This document shows, one piece after another, positions 21,072-27,628 of a stretch of 36,019 nt of DNA. Made by a program: the position numbers and the translations under genes. The DNA comes from a virus. The stretch's first letter is position 1, and the number at the start of each line of letters is the position of its first letter. The notes beneath the pieces are model-generated. The model was not told where the DNA came from. It searched no databases and saw only the letters and a list, made by a program, of their open reading frames with translations. Where the stretch lies: positions 1 to 36,019 of IMG/VR virus record IMGVR_UViG_3300046654_000024; one strand, 5' to 3'.

Positions 21072-21144
21072 TGGAGCACCGCCTCGGAATTGAACCGAGT
21101 TCTACCGGGTTGCAGCCGGTGCGCTCTCCGTTTGCTTGCGGTGC
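21072..21144 (-). tRNA. tRNA-Cys (GCA), overlapped by the GGQ gene
   Basis: Acceptor GCACCGC/GCGGTGC, anticodon arm ACCGG-CTGCAAC-CCGGT, T-arm CTCGG-TTCAATT-CCGAG, discriminator T73 (a cysteine identity element) and encoded CCA. The D-stem is short and position 8 is A. Its first 43 nt are also the last 14 codons and stop of the gene at 21102-21566. Confidence 0.85.
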
Positions 21145-21566
21145 TGAACTAAATCCGTGATCAACTTTTCCAAACGCCCATCCATGATCGGTGCCAGCGG
21201 GTACTGCTTGTCCAGCCGCTCGTCGGTCACCCGCTGTTCAGGGAAGTGGTATGTCCTGATCCGGCCTTCTCCAAACGCTGCTTGGCGCCGGACATTCTCT
21301 TCCGGCTCGCCGACCTTCCCCATTCTCCTGGCGCATTCAAGTTTGTGCCAGTCCTTGAACTGCTTCGTCGCAACCATCCGGAGGAACGCTGTCCGCTTGT
21401 TCGTGGTTTGGCTCCGCTCGTCGGCGGAGTACCCGACCGCCCCGCTCGGCGGGTGCGTCATGCGGATCGCCGTGTGGCTTCGGTTGGCGTGTTGGCCGCC
21501 CTTGCCACCGGACGTCAGGTCCTCGATCTTGAAATCCTTCGCCGTCAATGAAAACAGAAGCGTCAT
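21102..21566 (-). CDS. GGQ-domain peptide chain release/rescue factor
   Basis: 154 residues from the ATG at 21566 (AGGAGG 4 nt upstream). It has the class I release-factor GGQ catalytic motif in SGGKGGQHANRSHTAIRM (about 18-35), then SADERSQTTNKRTAFLRM, as in RF domain 3 and ArfB/YaeJ. The codon-recognition domain of RF1/RF2 (PxT or SPF) is absent. Such proteins hydrolyse peptidyl-tRNA in the ribosome, mostly to rescue stalled ones. The C-terminus is basic. Remarkably, its last 43 nt, including the TAG, are the 5' half of tRNA-Cys on the same strand, so tRNA maturation would cut off the stop codon. It lies in the tRNA operon between tRNA-Trp and tRNA-Cys. Confidence 0.85.
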   Translation of the reverse strand: MTLLFSLTAKDFKIEDLTSGGKGGQHANRSHTAIRMTHPPSGAVGYSADERSQTTNKRTAFLRMVATKQFKDWHKLECARRMGKVGEPEENVRRQAAFGEGRIRTYHFPEQRVTDERLDKQYPLAPIMDGRLEKLITDLVQHRKQTESAPAATR

Positions 21567-21583
21567 GAACCCTCCTGAAACTT

Positions 21584-21658
21584 TGGCACTCTCGGCCCGA
21601 TTCGAACAGGCGTCATCCGGGTTGGAGCCGGAGGTCCTAGCCACTGAACGACGAGAGC
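21584..21658 (-). tRNA. tRNA-Trp (CCA)
   Basis: Acceptor GCTCTCG/CGAGAGT, D-stem GTTC/GGAC, anticodon arm TCCGG-CTCCAAC-CCGGA, T-arm GCCTG-TTCGAAT-CGGGC, G73 as in Trp, encoded CCA. It lies 17 nt upstream of the GGQ gene start. Confidence 0.92.
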
Positions 21659-21659
21659 A

Positions 21660-21743
21660 TGGTCCGCCCTGCTGGATTCGAACCAGCAACGCCCGAAGGC
21701 CACCGATTTTGAGCCGGCTGCTTTACCGTTTTGCTAAGGGCGG
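21660..21743 (-). tRNA. tRNA-Leu (CAA)
   Basis: Acceptor CCGCCCT/AGGGCGG, anticodon arm GCCGG-CTCAAAA-TCGGT (CAA, reads TTG), long variable arm with GGCC-TTCG-GGC, T-arm GCTGG-TTCGAAT-CCAGC, A73, encoded CCA. One nucleotide from tRNA-Trp. Confidence 0.9.
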
Positions 21744-21749
21744 AAAACT

Positions 21750-21834
21750 TGGTACCGGGGGAGGGACTCCCACCCTCACGTCCTAAGACAGTAGTTCCTA
21801 AGACTACCGCGTCTAGTAATTCCGCCACCCCGGC
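21750..21834 (-). tRNA. tRNA-Leu (TAG) with non-canonical T-loop
   Basis: Acceptor GCCGGGG/CCCCGGT, D-arm GCGGAATTACTAGACGC, anticodon arm GTAGT-CTTAGGA-ACTAC (TAG, reads CTA), long variable arm, A73, encoded CCA. The T-arm is GAGGG-TGGGAGT-CCCTC: the loop lacks the near-universal T55 and C56. Confidence 0.85.
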
Positions 21835-21841
21835 ATAAACT

Positions 21842-21931
21842 TGGTGGACGCGGATGGATTTGAACCACCGTGGCCCCCGAAGAGACAACAGGTTTACAGC
21901 CTGTCCGTTTCAACCGCTCACGCACGCGTCC
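21842..21931 (-). tRNA. tRNA-Tyr (GTA)
   Basis: Acceptor GGACGCG/CGCGTCC, anticodon arm ACAGG-CTGTAAA-CCTGT, long variable arm as in bacterial tRNA-Tyr, T-arm GGTGG-TTCAAAT-CCATC, A73, encoded CCA. Confidence 0.92.
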
Positions 21932-21954
21932 AATTCAGATGTCAAAGAACTTGA

Positions 21955-22044
21955 TGGCGGAAGGTGAGGGATTTGAACCCACGGTGGCCGAGGCCACAAC
22001 AGATTAGCAATCTGCCGCAATAAGCCGGACTCTGCCAACCTTCC
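21955..22044 (-). tRNA. tRNA-Ser (GCT)
   Basis: Acceptor GGAAGGT/ACCTTCC, anticodon arm GCAGA-TTGCTAA-TCTGT (GCT, reads AGC/AGT), long variable arm GTGGCC-TCG-GGCCAC, T-loop TTCAAAT, G73, encoded CCA. First tRNA after the promoter at 22150-22178. One T-stem mismatch. Confidence 0.9.
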
Positions 22045-22071
22045 GAATGTAGCTAGAGGGGATACAAACAG

Positions 22072-22098
22072 GAGCCGGCCGACCAGAGTCGGTGGCTC
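22072..22098 (-). other. Leader hairpin of the tRNA operon
   Basis: GAGCC (22072-22076) pairs with GGCTC (22094-22098) and inner CCGAC/GTCGG pair too, in the roughly 100-nt leader between the promoter and tRNA-Ser(GCT). It may guide processing. The rest of 22045-22149 shows no gene. Confidence 0.5.
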
Positions 22099-22149
22099 GA
22101 TAGGAGGGACGAACTTGAGAACAGGTAACGCATATCAGTTCCGATTTAG

Positions 22150-22178
22150 ATAGTAACTGGAGATGGCTTGGATGTCAA
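22150..22178 (-). promoter_or_regulatory. Promoter of the tRNA/rescue-factor operon
   Basis: On the minus strand TTGACA (22173-22178), 17-bp spacer, TACTAT (22150-22155): a near-consensus sigma70 promoter overlapping the last codons of the gene at 22175. It lets tRNAs be made independently of terminase transcription. Confidence 0.82.
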
Positions 22179-22432
22179 GAGGATTTCTTCTTATCGTCTC
22201 GCGCCTGCTCTACCATGGCCTGCGCTCGTCCCTCGACGTTGCCCTGGCTCCTGGCCGCTTCCTTGGTGGCCGCCAGCAATTCATCCATCCGACTGTTGAT
22301 CTGAAGGTGAACCGCGTCGATCTTCCTGCTGAGGATGATCCCCACGAAAGACAGGACCGCCGCAAAGATGGCCGGGGCTCCCGCCAGAATCACCAACCAC
22401 ACCGTGAACTGCTGCGCTGGAATCATATTCAT
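22175..22432 (-). CDS. Small membrane protein with coiled-coil tail
   Basis: 85 residues from the ATG at 22432, which overlaps the terminase stop as ATGA. One membrane-spanning segment, FTVWLVILAGAPAIFAAVLS, continuing to FVGIILSRK, is followed by a helical, charged tail (VHLQINSRMDELLAATKEAA). Similar small proteins occur beside terminase or lysis genes in phages; holin or spanin function is a guess. Confidence 0.7.
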   Translation of the reverse strand: MNMIPAQQFTVWLVILAGAPAIFAAVLSFVGIILSRKIDAVHLQINSRMDELLAATKEAARSQGNVEGRAQAMVEQARDDKKKSS

Positions 22433-24906
22433 CGTCCCCAATAATTCTCGCGGCTCTCTCCTGGGTCAGGCCGGCCGTTGCCCCGGAGACCTTCCGGGTG
22501 GGTGTGCTGGATCACGCGCGAGTCATATCCCTTGTACGGCGCTATCGACTCGCCTTTCTCCCCAGTCTTAACCCCAAGCAGGGTATCAAGGTCCAACGTG
22601 GCCCGTGGGTCCGGAGCCTCCAGCGGGATACCAACCAGGAAGATGCTACCACAGTCTTCCTTCGGGCACCGGTACTCCGTGTCCGGCCGCGCCGCTCCCC
22701 ACTCACAGCCGCATTTCTTGCAGATCATTTTGTAGCGCGGCGGTTCGACCTCTGATATAGCTAAAGGCGGGTTGATCCTCCCACTGTCGTCGGCGGCCCA
22801 TTCGTGGGCACAGTACAGTGCGATCAACACAGAAAGGAGTTCGTCATCGTGGCAGCCCTTGGCGTGCTCGGCCTTCTTGTCGTCCTCGTCGTCCTTCTGG
22901 AAGGTCTGACTTTCCTCCACGAAGTTCGGCGAGCGCACGATGAACCACCCGGCCTTGATCCACTTCCGTCCCTGTTGCCACAGCTTCGGCTTCGTGTTCG
23001 GCTGAGTCATCCAGTGGAACTTGTTGGACATCGGGTCCTTCGAGTCCAGATGCTTCCACCGGAAAAGATTCGGGTACTGATACTGGCCACGGACGGCATC
23101 GGCCACCGACTTATAGAAGTTGTACTCGATGCACATGAGGGCTTCGTTGTACATCCGGCCGATCGTGTTGGCGAAGAATGCCAGATCCAGCGGCTCAACG
23201 TCGTTCGATCTCCAAATAGCCACTTGCTCATCCGGAGATCCAGCCTTACCCAGTTTGTTCACCGCGATGACGGAGTAGTCCTCACCGATTCCTTCAGCGA
23301 TATCCACCCCAACCGAATACTCCCGGCCTGGGATCGGAGCTTCCCACTGGATGAAGGTGGACTCGTCCTCGCAGAGTTGCGACGTCCTGTGGTCTGCTGG
23401 ACAACCATCCACAAAGCATCCAATTTTCAGTTGCTTGCTGCCATCACGGCCGCGATCAAACTTCACCCCGTGGAAGCGCCCCTTGGAGTCGATGAACCCC
23501 ACCTTGACGTCCGGGCTCGTCAGGGGGTTCCTCACCGTGAGGGCCATCGCGTCCTGGCACGCCTCGTCGAACACGGCATATCCGGAAAGTTGCCACCCGT
23601 CTTCCGCCGTACAGGCAGTTTCCTGGTGGTGTAACTTCAATGATTCCTTATCTTTAGCCTCTGCGTTCTTCCGCTTGAGTTCCTTCCATCGGAGTTGTTC
23701 GTCGGAAAGACACGCCGGATTCAGAGTTCCTTTATCGCAGGCCGGGCAGATCATTCCGATCCGACTCTCTCCGCCGAACTTAGCCACGTGATACTGAGCG
23801 CACGCATCACACTTAACCCACTCGCTCATGACGCGCTCTCGCAACATCCGTTCTGGCTTGTCAACGTGCCACCCTTGCGGCGGCGCCACGACACGGCTAC
23901 GCTCCAGAAAGAACGGCAGGAACAACGGATACCACTCAGCATCCTCTCCCATCTTGATATTGGCTTTCCACAGCATGTGTGAGTAGCTTCCGGAGCCTCG
24001 TCCGGTGGACTCCAAGAACCCAAACGAGTTGGGATCGTTATCGTGGATGGAGTGGAGCAAATCGCCTTCGATGATCTCCTTGGCCTTCGCCTGTTGGAAG
24101 TCTGAATACTCCGAGACGTGTGCGGCCGACAGCCGCTTACCTTGCCCGACGCCGGACAACTGGTTGGCGTGCTGCACGTAGATGTGCGAGTTCATGCCTG
24201 GGTTCCGCTGGCGTTGTTCACGGTCCTTGCGGTCGAAGTGAAGTCCACCTTTCACCTCCAGAGTGGCTGCTTCCGGCTTCAGCCACCACGGCATTTTATC
24301 GTAAAAATGCAACATCAGACCGTACAGGTAGGAGCTTTGTTCTTCATCCACCGAGACCACGATGGCCTCGGTGTTTCGAAAGAACATCGTCCGCCAAGCT
24401 ATCATGGCCTCGATGAGGAGCGAGCAACCCAATTGGCGCCCTTTCAAGATCATGATCTTCTGGGCGCGTGACTTCTTTTTCAACTCCATCCATTTCTGGA
24501 GCACGAGCCACTGGGACTCCCACAGGGTGAACAGTTGGTCGTGGCCTTGGTCATTCGTGATCCAGAAGAATTGGCGGGCCGCGTAGATGAAGTCTCGGCG
24601 GCAGAACCGGGCTTGTTCCAGGACAGAGTTGCGCTCGTCTTTATTGAGGGTTTGGAACCTCTCATCCGGTCCCATCCGGTCCCACTCACCCTCTCGGATG
24701 TACTTGTCCGCATGTGCGTCCAGGTGGTCCACGAGAAGCTGAACCCCCCGATCTCTCCCCTTGGGAATGACGAGGTTGCCGATCGATACGGTGGCGGCTG
24801 ACGGAGGTAGTTTCTTGGCCTGGGGGATGATTATGGCCGGCGGAATGATGATCTGCGGAGGCGGTGGCTGAATCAGGCAAGCGGCCGGATCGAATAGGCT
24901 ACCCAT
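22429..24906 (-). CDS. terL: Terminase large subunit (TerL)
   Basis: 825 residues. The packaging ATPase has Walker A ILKGRQLGCS (about 154-162), Walker B-like AAHVSEYSDF (about 261-270) and a coupling motif near FLESTGRGSGSY (298-308). The nuclease domain shows VGVDIAEGIGEDYSV (about 532-546), CIEYNFY (592-598) and the GCHDDELL metal motif (684-691). Unusual extras are a zinc-ribbon-like insert between the domains (CDAC at 366-369, CPAC at 387-390) and a C-terminal one (CKKCGC near 729-734, CPKEDC near 747-752), plus a Pro-rich N-terminus. TerL translocates and cuts DNA at the portal. It starts 3 nt after the candidate small subunit. Confidence 0.92.
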   Translation of the reverse strand: MGSLFDPAACLIQPPPPQIIIPPAIIIPQAKKLPPSAATVSIGNLVIPKGRDRGVQLLVDHLDAHADKYIREGEWDRMGPDERFQTLNKDERNSVLEQARFCRRDFIYAARQFFWITNDQGHDQLFTLWESQWLVLQKWMELKKKSRAQKIMILKGRQLGCSLLIEAMIAWRTMFFRNTEAIVVSVDEEQSSYLYGLMLHFYDKMPWWLKPEAATLEVKGGLHFDRKDREQRQRNPGMNSHIYVQHANQLSGVGQGKRLSAAHVSEYSDFQQAKAKEIIEGDLLHSIHDNDPNSFGFLESTGRGSGSYSHMLWKANIKMGEDAEWYPLFLPFFLERSRVVAPPQGWHVDKPERMLRERVMSEWVKCDACAQYHVAKFGGESRIGMICPACDKGTLNPACLSDEQLRWKELKRKNAEAKDKESLKLHHQETACTAEDGWQLSGYAVFDEACQDAMALTVRNPLTSPDVKVGFIDSKGRFHGVKFDRGRDGSKQLKIGCFVDGCPADHRTSQLCEDESTFIQWEAPIPGREYSVGVDIAEGIGEDYSVIAVNKLGKAGSPDEQVAIWRSNDVEPLDLAFFANTIGRMYNEALMCIEYNFYKSVADAVRGQYQYPNLFRWKHLDSKDPMSNKFHWMTQPNTKPKLWQQGRKWIKAGWFIVRSPNFVEESQTFQKDDEDDKKAEHAKGCHDDELLSVLIALYCAHEWAADDSGRINPPLAISEVEPPRYKMICKKCGCEWGAARPDTEYRCPKEDCGSIFLVGIPLEAPDPRATLDLDTLLGVKTGEKGESIAPYKGYDSRVIQHTHPEGLRGNGRPDPGESRENYWGR

Positions 24907-24909
24907 GAG

Positions 24910-25380
24910 CTACTCTTCTACGAGTACCGCATCTGGCGTGGGTTCGAACGAGATCACATCGAAGCTGGCTGGGATCGCCTTGCGCTGCTTCTCCTCTTCT
25001 TCGAGGATTCGCTGGATATCCTCGAACGACCTTGGCCCATCCGAAGCCCGGTGCGCGTGGCTTTCGGCCGTGTTGTTGTTCTGCTGGTTGACGTTAACCA
25101 CCAAGCCTCTGTCCTTCGCGCCGGTCAATCCGAAGATTTCTGCGATGAGCTTGTTAGCTTGCATGTCGTTTAGGTGTGTACTCCGACGAAGGCTATTGAT
25201 CATATCAGGGATGAGGATTGGCGCCACGGCCGCGAGGATGGCCTTCTGGTACGTGCCTTTACCAAGACTCTTGGCAGTGACGCTGCGGGTTGCGATCTTG
25301 TCGGGTAGCTTGATGTCCTTGATAGGTTTGCGGCCGTCCAATGTTGGACTGGCCGGCTTCTTTTTGTGCGAGGTGGCCAT
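24910..25380 (-). CDS. Candidate terminase small subunit
   Basis: A 156-residue basic, helical protein directly upstream of terL. MATSHKKKPASPTLDGRKPI, then a helical core ILAAVAPILIPDMINSLRRS and NDMQANKLIAEIFGLTGAKD, and an acidic C-terminal end (FEDIQRILEEEEKQRKAIPA). Position, size and helical DNA-binding-like features fit a small terminase subunit, but no specific motif proves it. The palindrome at 25336-25349 encodes its PTLD. Confidence 0.5.
   Translation of the reverse strand: MATSHKKKPASPTLDGRKPIKDIKLPDKIATRSVTAKSLGKGTYQKAILAAVAPILIPDMINSLRRSTHLNDMQANKLIAEIFGLTGAKDRGLVVNVNQQNNNTAESHAHRASDGPRSFEDIQRILEEEEKQRKAIPASFDVISFEPTPDAVLVEE
25336..25349. repeat. Dispersed 14-bp palindrome, copy 7 (GTCCAATGTTGGAC)
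   Basis: Exact match near the 5' end of the small-terminase candidate gene, encoding Pro-Thr-Leu-Asp. If pac-like, a site inside the terminase gene would be a typical place. Confidence 0.88.
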
Positions 25381-25415
25381 CGTCCGCCATCATACCACGG
25401 GTGTAGAATAACACC

Positions 25416-25568
25416 ATGAGACCTTTTGAAGATCGTAAGAAACATGATGAGGAACCGCAACCTCCGCATCCCCACCATCCACACAAGCACGAACCGCATC
25501 CGGACGCTCCACCAGAACCGCCGGCCGTGGAATCGGATCCCCCGCCTCCACCGGATACTGGTGGGTAG
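25416..25568 (+). CDS. Pro/His-rich small protein (50 aa)
   Basis: Short ORF starting MRPFEDRKKHDEEPQPPHPH with HPHKHEPHPDAPPEPPAVES and a DPPPPPD tract: 17 Pro and 8 His of 50 residues. No ribosome site. TAGAAT at 25404-25409, 6 nt before the ATG, suggests a leaderless mRNA; the -35 match is poor. Metal binding by His clusters is conceivable. It diverges from the terminase genes. Confidence 0.5.
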   Translation: MRPFEDRKKHDEEPQPPHPHHPHKHEPHPDAPPEPPAVESDPPPPPDTGG

Positions 25569-25603
25569 GTTTTAGTACTATTGGTACATGGAGACCATAG
25601 GAC

Positions 25604-25963
25604 ATGCTCAGTATCAACGGCAACGAGCCGACGCCTAGTGGAAACTGGGCATGGATAAGCGCGGTAATCGCTGGTGTCTTTTCAATTCTTACGGCGGTTG
25701 TGCATCGCTTGACGAGACGGCCGCCGCACATCCCCACCCAAAATGCCGCCGAGATCTTCGAGCGACTATCCTACATCGAATCCAAGCAGGCCAACACAGA
25801 CGATGGGCACAACCGAACCTGGGTATCTATCGAAGACATCCGCCGGGACATCAGCGAGATCCGGCGGGAAATGGTTTCTCGCGAGGAGTTGGAGCGTTCC
25901 TTGTTCGACCTGAAGAGAGATCTGAAGAAAGAACTTTCCCGGATTCTGGACAGCACAACGTAA
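25604..25963 (+). CDS. Membrane-anchored coiled-coil protein (holin-like candidate)
   Basis: 119 residues. One hydrophobic segment near the N-terminus (WAWISAVIAGVFSILTAVVH, about 16-35), then a basic HRLTRRPP stop-transfer and a long amphipathic coiled coil (SIEDIRRDISEIRREMVSRE, ELERSLFDLKRDLKKELSRI). GGAG lies about 10 nt upstream and a TACTAT box at 25576-25581. Such small anchored helical proteins occur near phage lysis genes. Its 3' end overlaps the opposing gene by 113 nt. Confidence 0.65.
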   Translation: MLSINGNEPTPSGNWAWISAVIAGVFSILTAVVHRLTRRPPHIPTQNAAEIFERLSYIESKQANTDDGHNRTWVSIEDIRRDISEIRREMVSREELERSLFDLKRDLKKELSRILDSTT

Positions 25964-26594
25964 TCCACGCCACGCAGCACATGATCATAATTGCCATGAA
26001 CGCCTTCTGACAGGTGGGGCCGTCGTACCCTATCCTGGCCAATGGGGCTATCAGCGAGTGGGACAAAATCAGTATAGAGAACACCCACGAGTGGCGGACT
26101 AAGCTTCGTGGTTCAGGCTTACGGTCCCTTGACGGAGTGGCAAAGAACGTCACCACCACCCCACACACGATGGCCACCCCCAGCCACACAAACTCCCTCG
26201 CGTAGACAAACCATCCAAACCACGTGTCGTACTCGCCCATGCTCCACGAGAACCCGACCAATCCCACCGCTACCACAGGAGCCCATATTCGCAAACAGAA
26301 CCGCTCGAAGCTGTGCCCGAAGCTGGTGCGCTTGACCAGGATCTCCACCGCTGCGGAGACCGCGCCGGCCACCACCAGTAGCTCCATGGGAGCCCAGATG
26401 GTATGCCACCACCACACATCCGACGCCGGGTGAGGGAAACCGAAGGACGCTATGACCGACTGTAGGCATGATGCCGTGAGGAACGCCATGAACGCCGGGG
26501 CTCCCCTCCACCAGCGCTTTTTCCACAAAATCCCCAGGGCGGCCATTTGTGATCCGACGAACATCAGGTGCAACAAACGCTCCAGCAGGTTCAT
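25851..26594 (-). CDS. Polytopic membrane protein
   Basis: 247 residues with about six to seven hydrophobic segments, among them LGILWKKRWWRGAPAFMAFL, WAPMELLVVAGAVSAAVEIL, WAPVVAVGLVGFSWSMG and GVAIVCGVVVTFFAT. The hydrophilic C-terminus (SSDLSSGRTRNAPTPREKPF) is encoded in the 113-nt overlap with the plus-strand gene at 25604-25963. No transporter or enzyme motif is recognised. Possibly a host-envelope modifying protein; function unknown. Confidence 0.65.
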   Translation of the reverse strand: MNLLERLLHLMFVGSQMAALGILWKKRWWRGAPAFMAFLTASCLQSVIASFGFPHPASDVWWWHTIWAPMELLVVAGAVSAAVEILVKRTSFGHSFERFCLRIWAPVVAVGLVGFSWSMGEYDTWFGWFVYAREFVWLGVAIVCGVVVTFFATPSRDRKPEPRSLVRHSWVFSILILSHSLIAPLARIGYDGPTCQKAFMAIMIMCCVAWITLCCPESGKVLSSDLSSGRTRNAPTPREKPFPAGSR

Positions 26595-26599
26595 AGTAT

Positions 26600-27628
26600 T
26601 TACTTTACCCTGAGTTGCGCCTCTCTGGGGACGAGCGCACTGTTGCTCTGCCGGGATGATGCCAAGACCCGCTGTAAGATTTCGTCGCGGCTGCGATCAG
26701 CATGCTCGGTATGAGTTGTGGCGAAGGCCCTCTGCCCAGGCTGTAGGTCGATGGCTGCCGCCTCACCAACCCCCAGTTTAGGGTCGATTTTACCGCCAGC
26801 GGCGGCGCCGGCCGCGATCCTTGCCCGGATCATGTTCATGTCGGGCTCTGCCCCCACTGCTACCGGGTCCTGCATCCCACCACTGCGGTCGCGGTAGATC
26901 CCCACCAACTGGGCCACGATGCTCTTGAGACCCGCCTCCACGTCGATGACCTCATCGTATAGGCTGAACGGGTGCTGGGCCACCAACGTGATCTCTCCGC
27001 CCTCGCCAACACGAGGGTCCTTGTACGTCAGAGATACACCGCCCAACCCCTGCTTGTTGATCACGTTCCGTTTGGCCGTGATCCGGAACGGGCTACCGTC
27101 CGCCCGCTCGATATCAAACGGGATCTCTTCGGGAGTGGTCTCCAGGATCTTGTCGATTAGCTCGGCTTCGTCCCAGTATTGCTTCTGCGGAGCATTGGAC
27201 CCTGGACGTTTTATGGCCCTCTTCATCGACGCCTTTATTGTCCCCGGTCGAACCGAGACATCGGCGGGTTTCGTCTGGTTGAACTCCGGATCTGTTGGCA
27301 TCACGATGAGGCTCTTGGCCGCTTGGCCCACGGGAGTCATCGCCTTGCTCGGTGGTGGCGGGGTCAGGAAGTGCGGACGCCCGTCCTCCACCTCGGCGGC
27401 CGGCGCATTGGACCGGTGATCCCACACCGGCTCGGGAGATTGTGTCCGAAGCGCTTCCGGCACGGACGCGATGCCCGATTCCTCGAAGTGCATATCGTGA
27501 ACAAGTTCGACCGCATCCACGATGCGCTCGGTTAGGTCGATCGGGTCAATGGCCACGCCGCGCGCCACGGTGTTCGAGATTGCCTTGTGGATGTACTTGG
27601 CCATCCGGTCTTTCAAGTCCTGCGTCAT
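26600..27628 (-). CDS. Hypothetical protein
   Basis: 342 residues. N-terminal helix region (KDRMAKYIHKAISNTVARGV and IDLTERIVDAVELVHDMHF), a Pro-rich linker (RPHFLTPPPPSKAMTP), a central domain ETTPEEIPFDIERADGSPFR with VINKQGLGGVSLTYKDPRV, and a C-terminal Ala/Gly-rich part. No membrane helix. It starts inside the stop of the gene at 27625. Possibly structural or a packaging accessory; no family recognised. Confidence 0.7.
   Translation of the reverse strand: MTQDLKDRMAKYIHKAISNTVARGVAIDPIDLTERIVDAVELVHDMHFEESGIASVPEALRTQSPEPVWDHRSNAPAAEVEDGRPHFLTPPPPSKAMTPVGQAAKSLIVMPTDPEFNQTKPADVSVRPGTIKASMKRAIKRPGSNAPQKQYWDEAELIDKILETTPEEIPFDIERADGSPFRITAKRNVINKQGLGGVSLTYKDPRVGEGGEITLVAQHPFSLYDEVIDVEAGLKSIVAQLVGIYRDRSGGMQDPVAVGAEPDMNMIRARIAAGAAAGGKIDPKLGVGEAAAIDLQPGQRAFATTHTEHADRSRDEILQRVLASSRQSNSALVPREAQLRVK

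Noticed and set aside
21567-21689. Extension of the GGQ gene to 21689
   Set aside because: It would pass through tRNA-Trp. The ATG at 21566 follows AGGAGG.
22804-23634. Plus-strand open frame opposite terL
   Set aside because: It lies wholly within the terminase gene and has a shadow-like Val/Leu/Arg/His composition.
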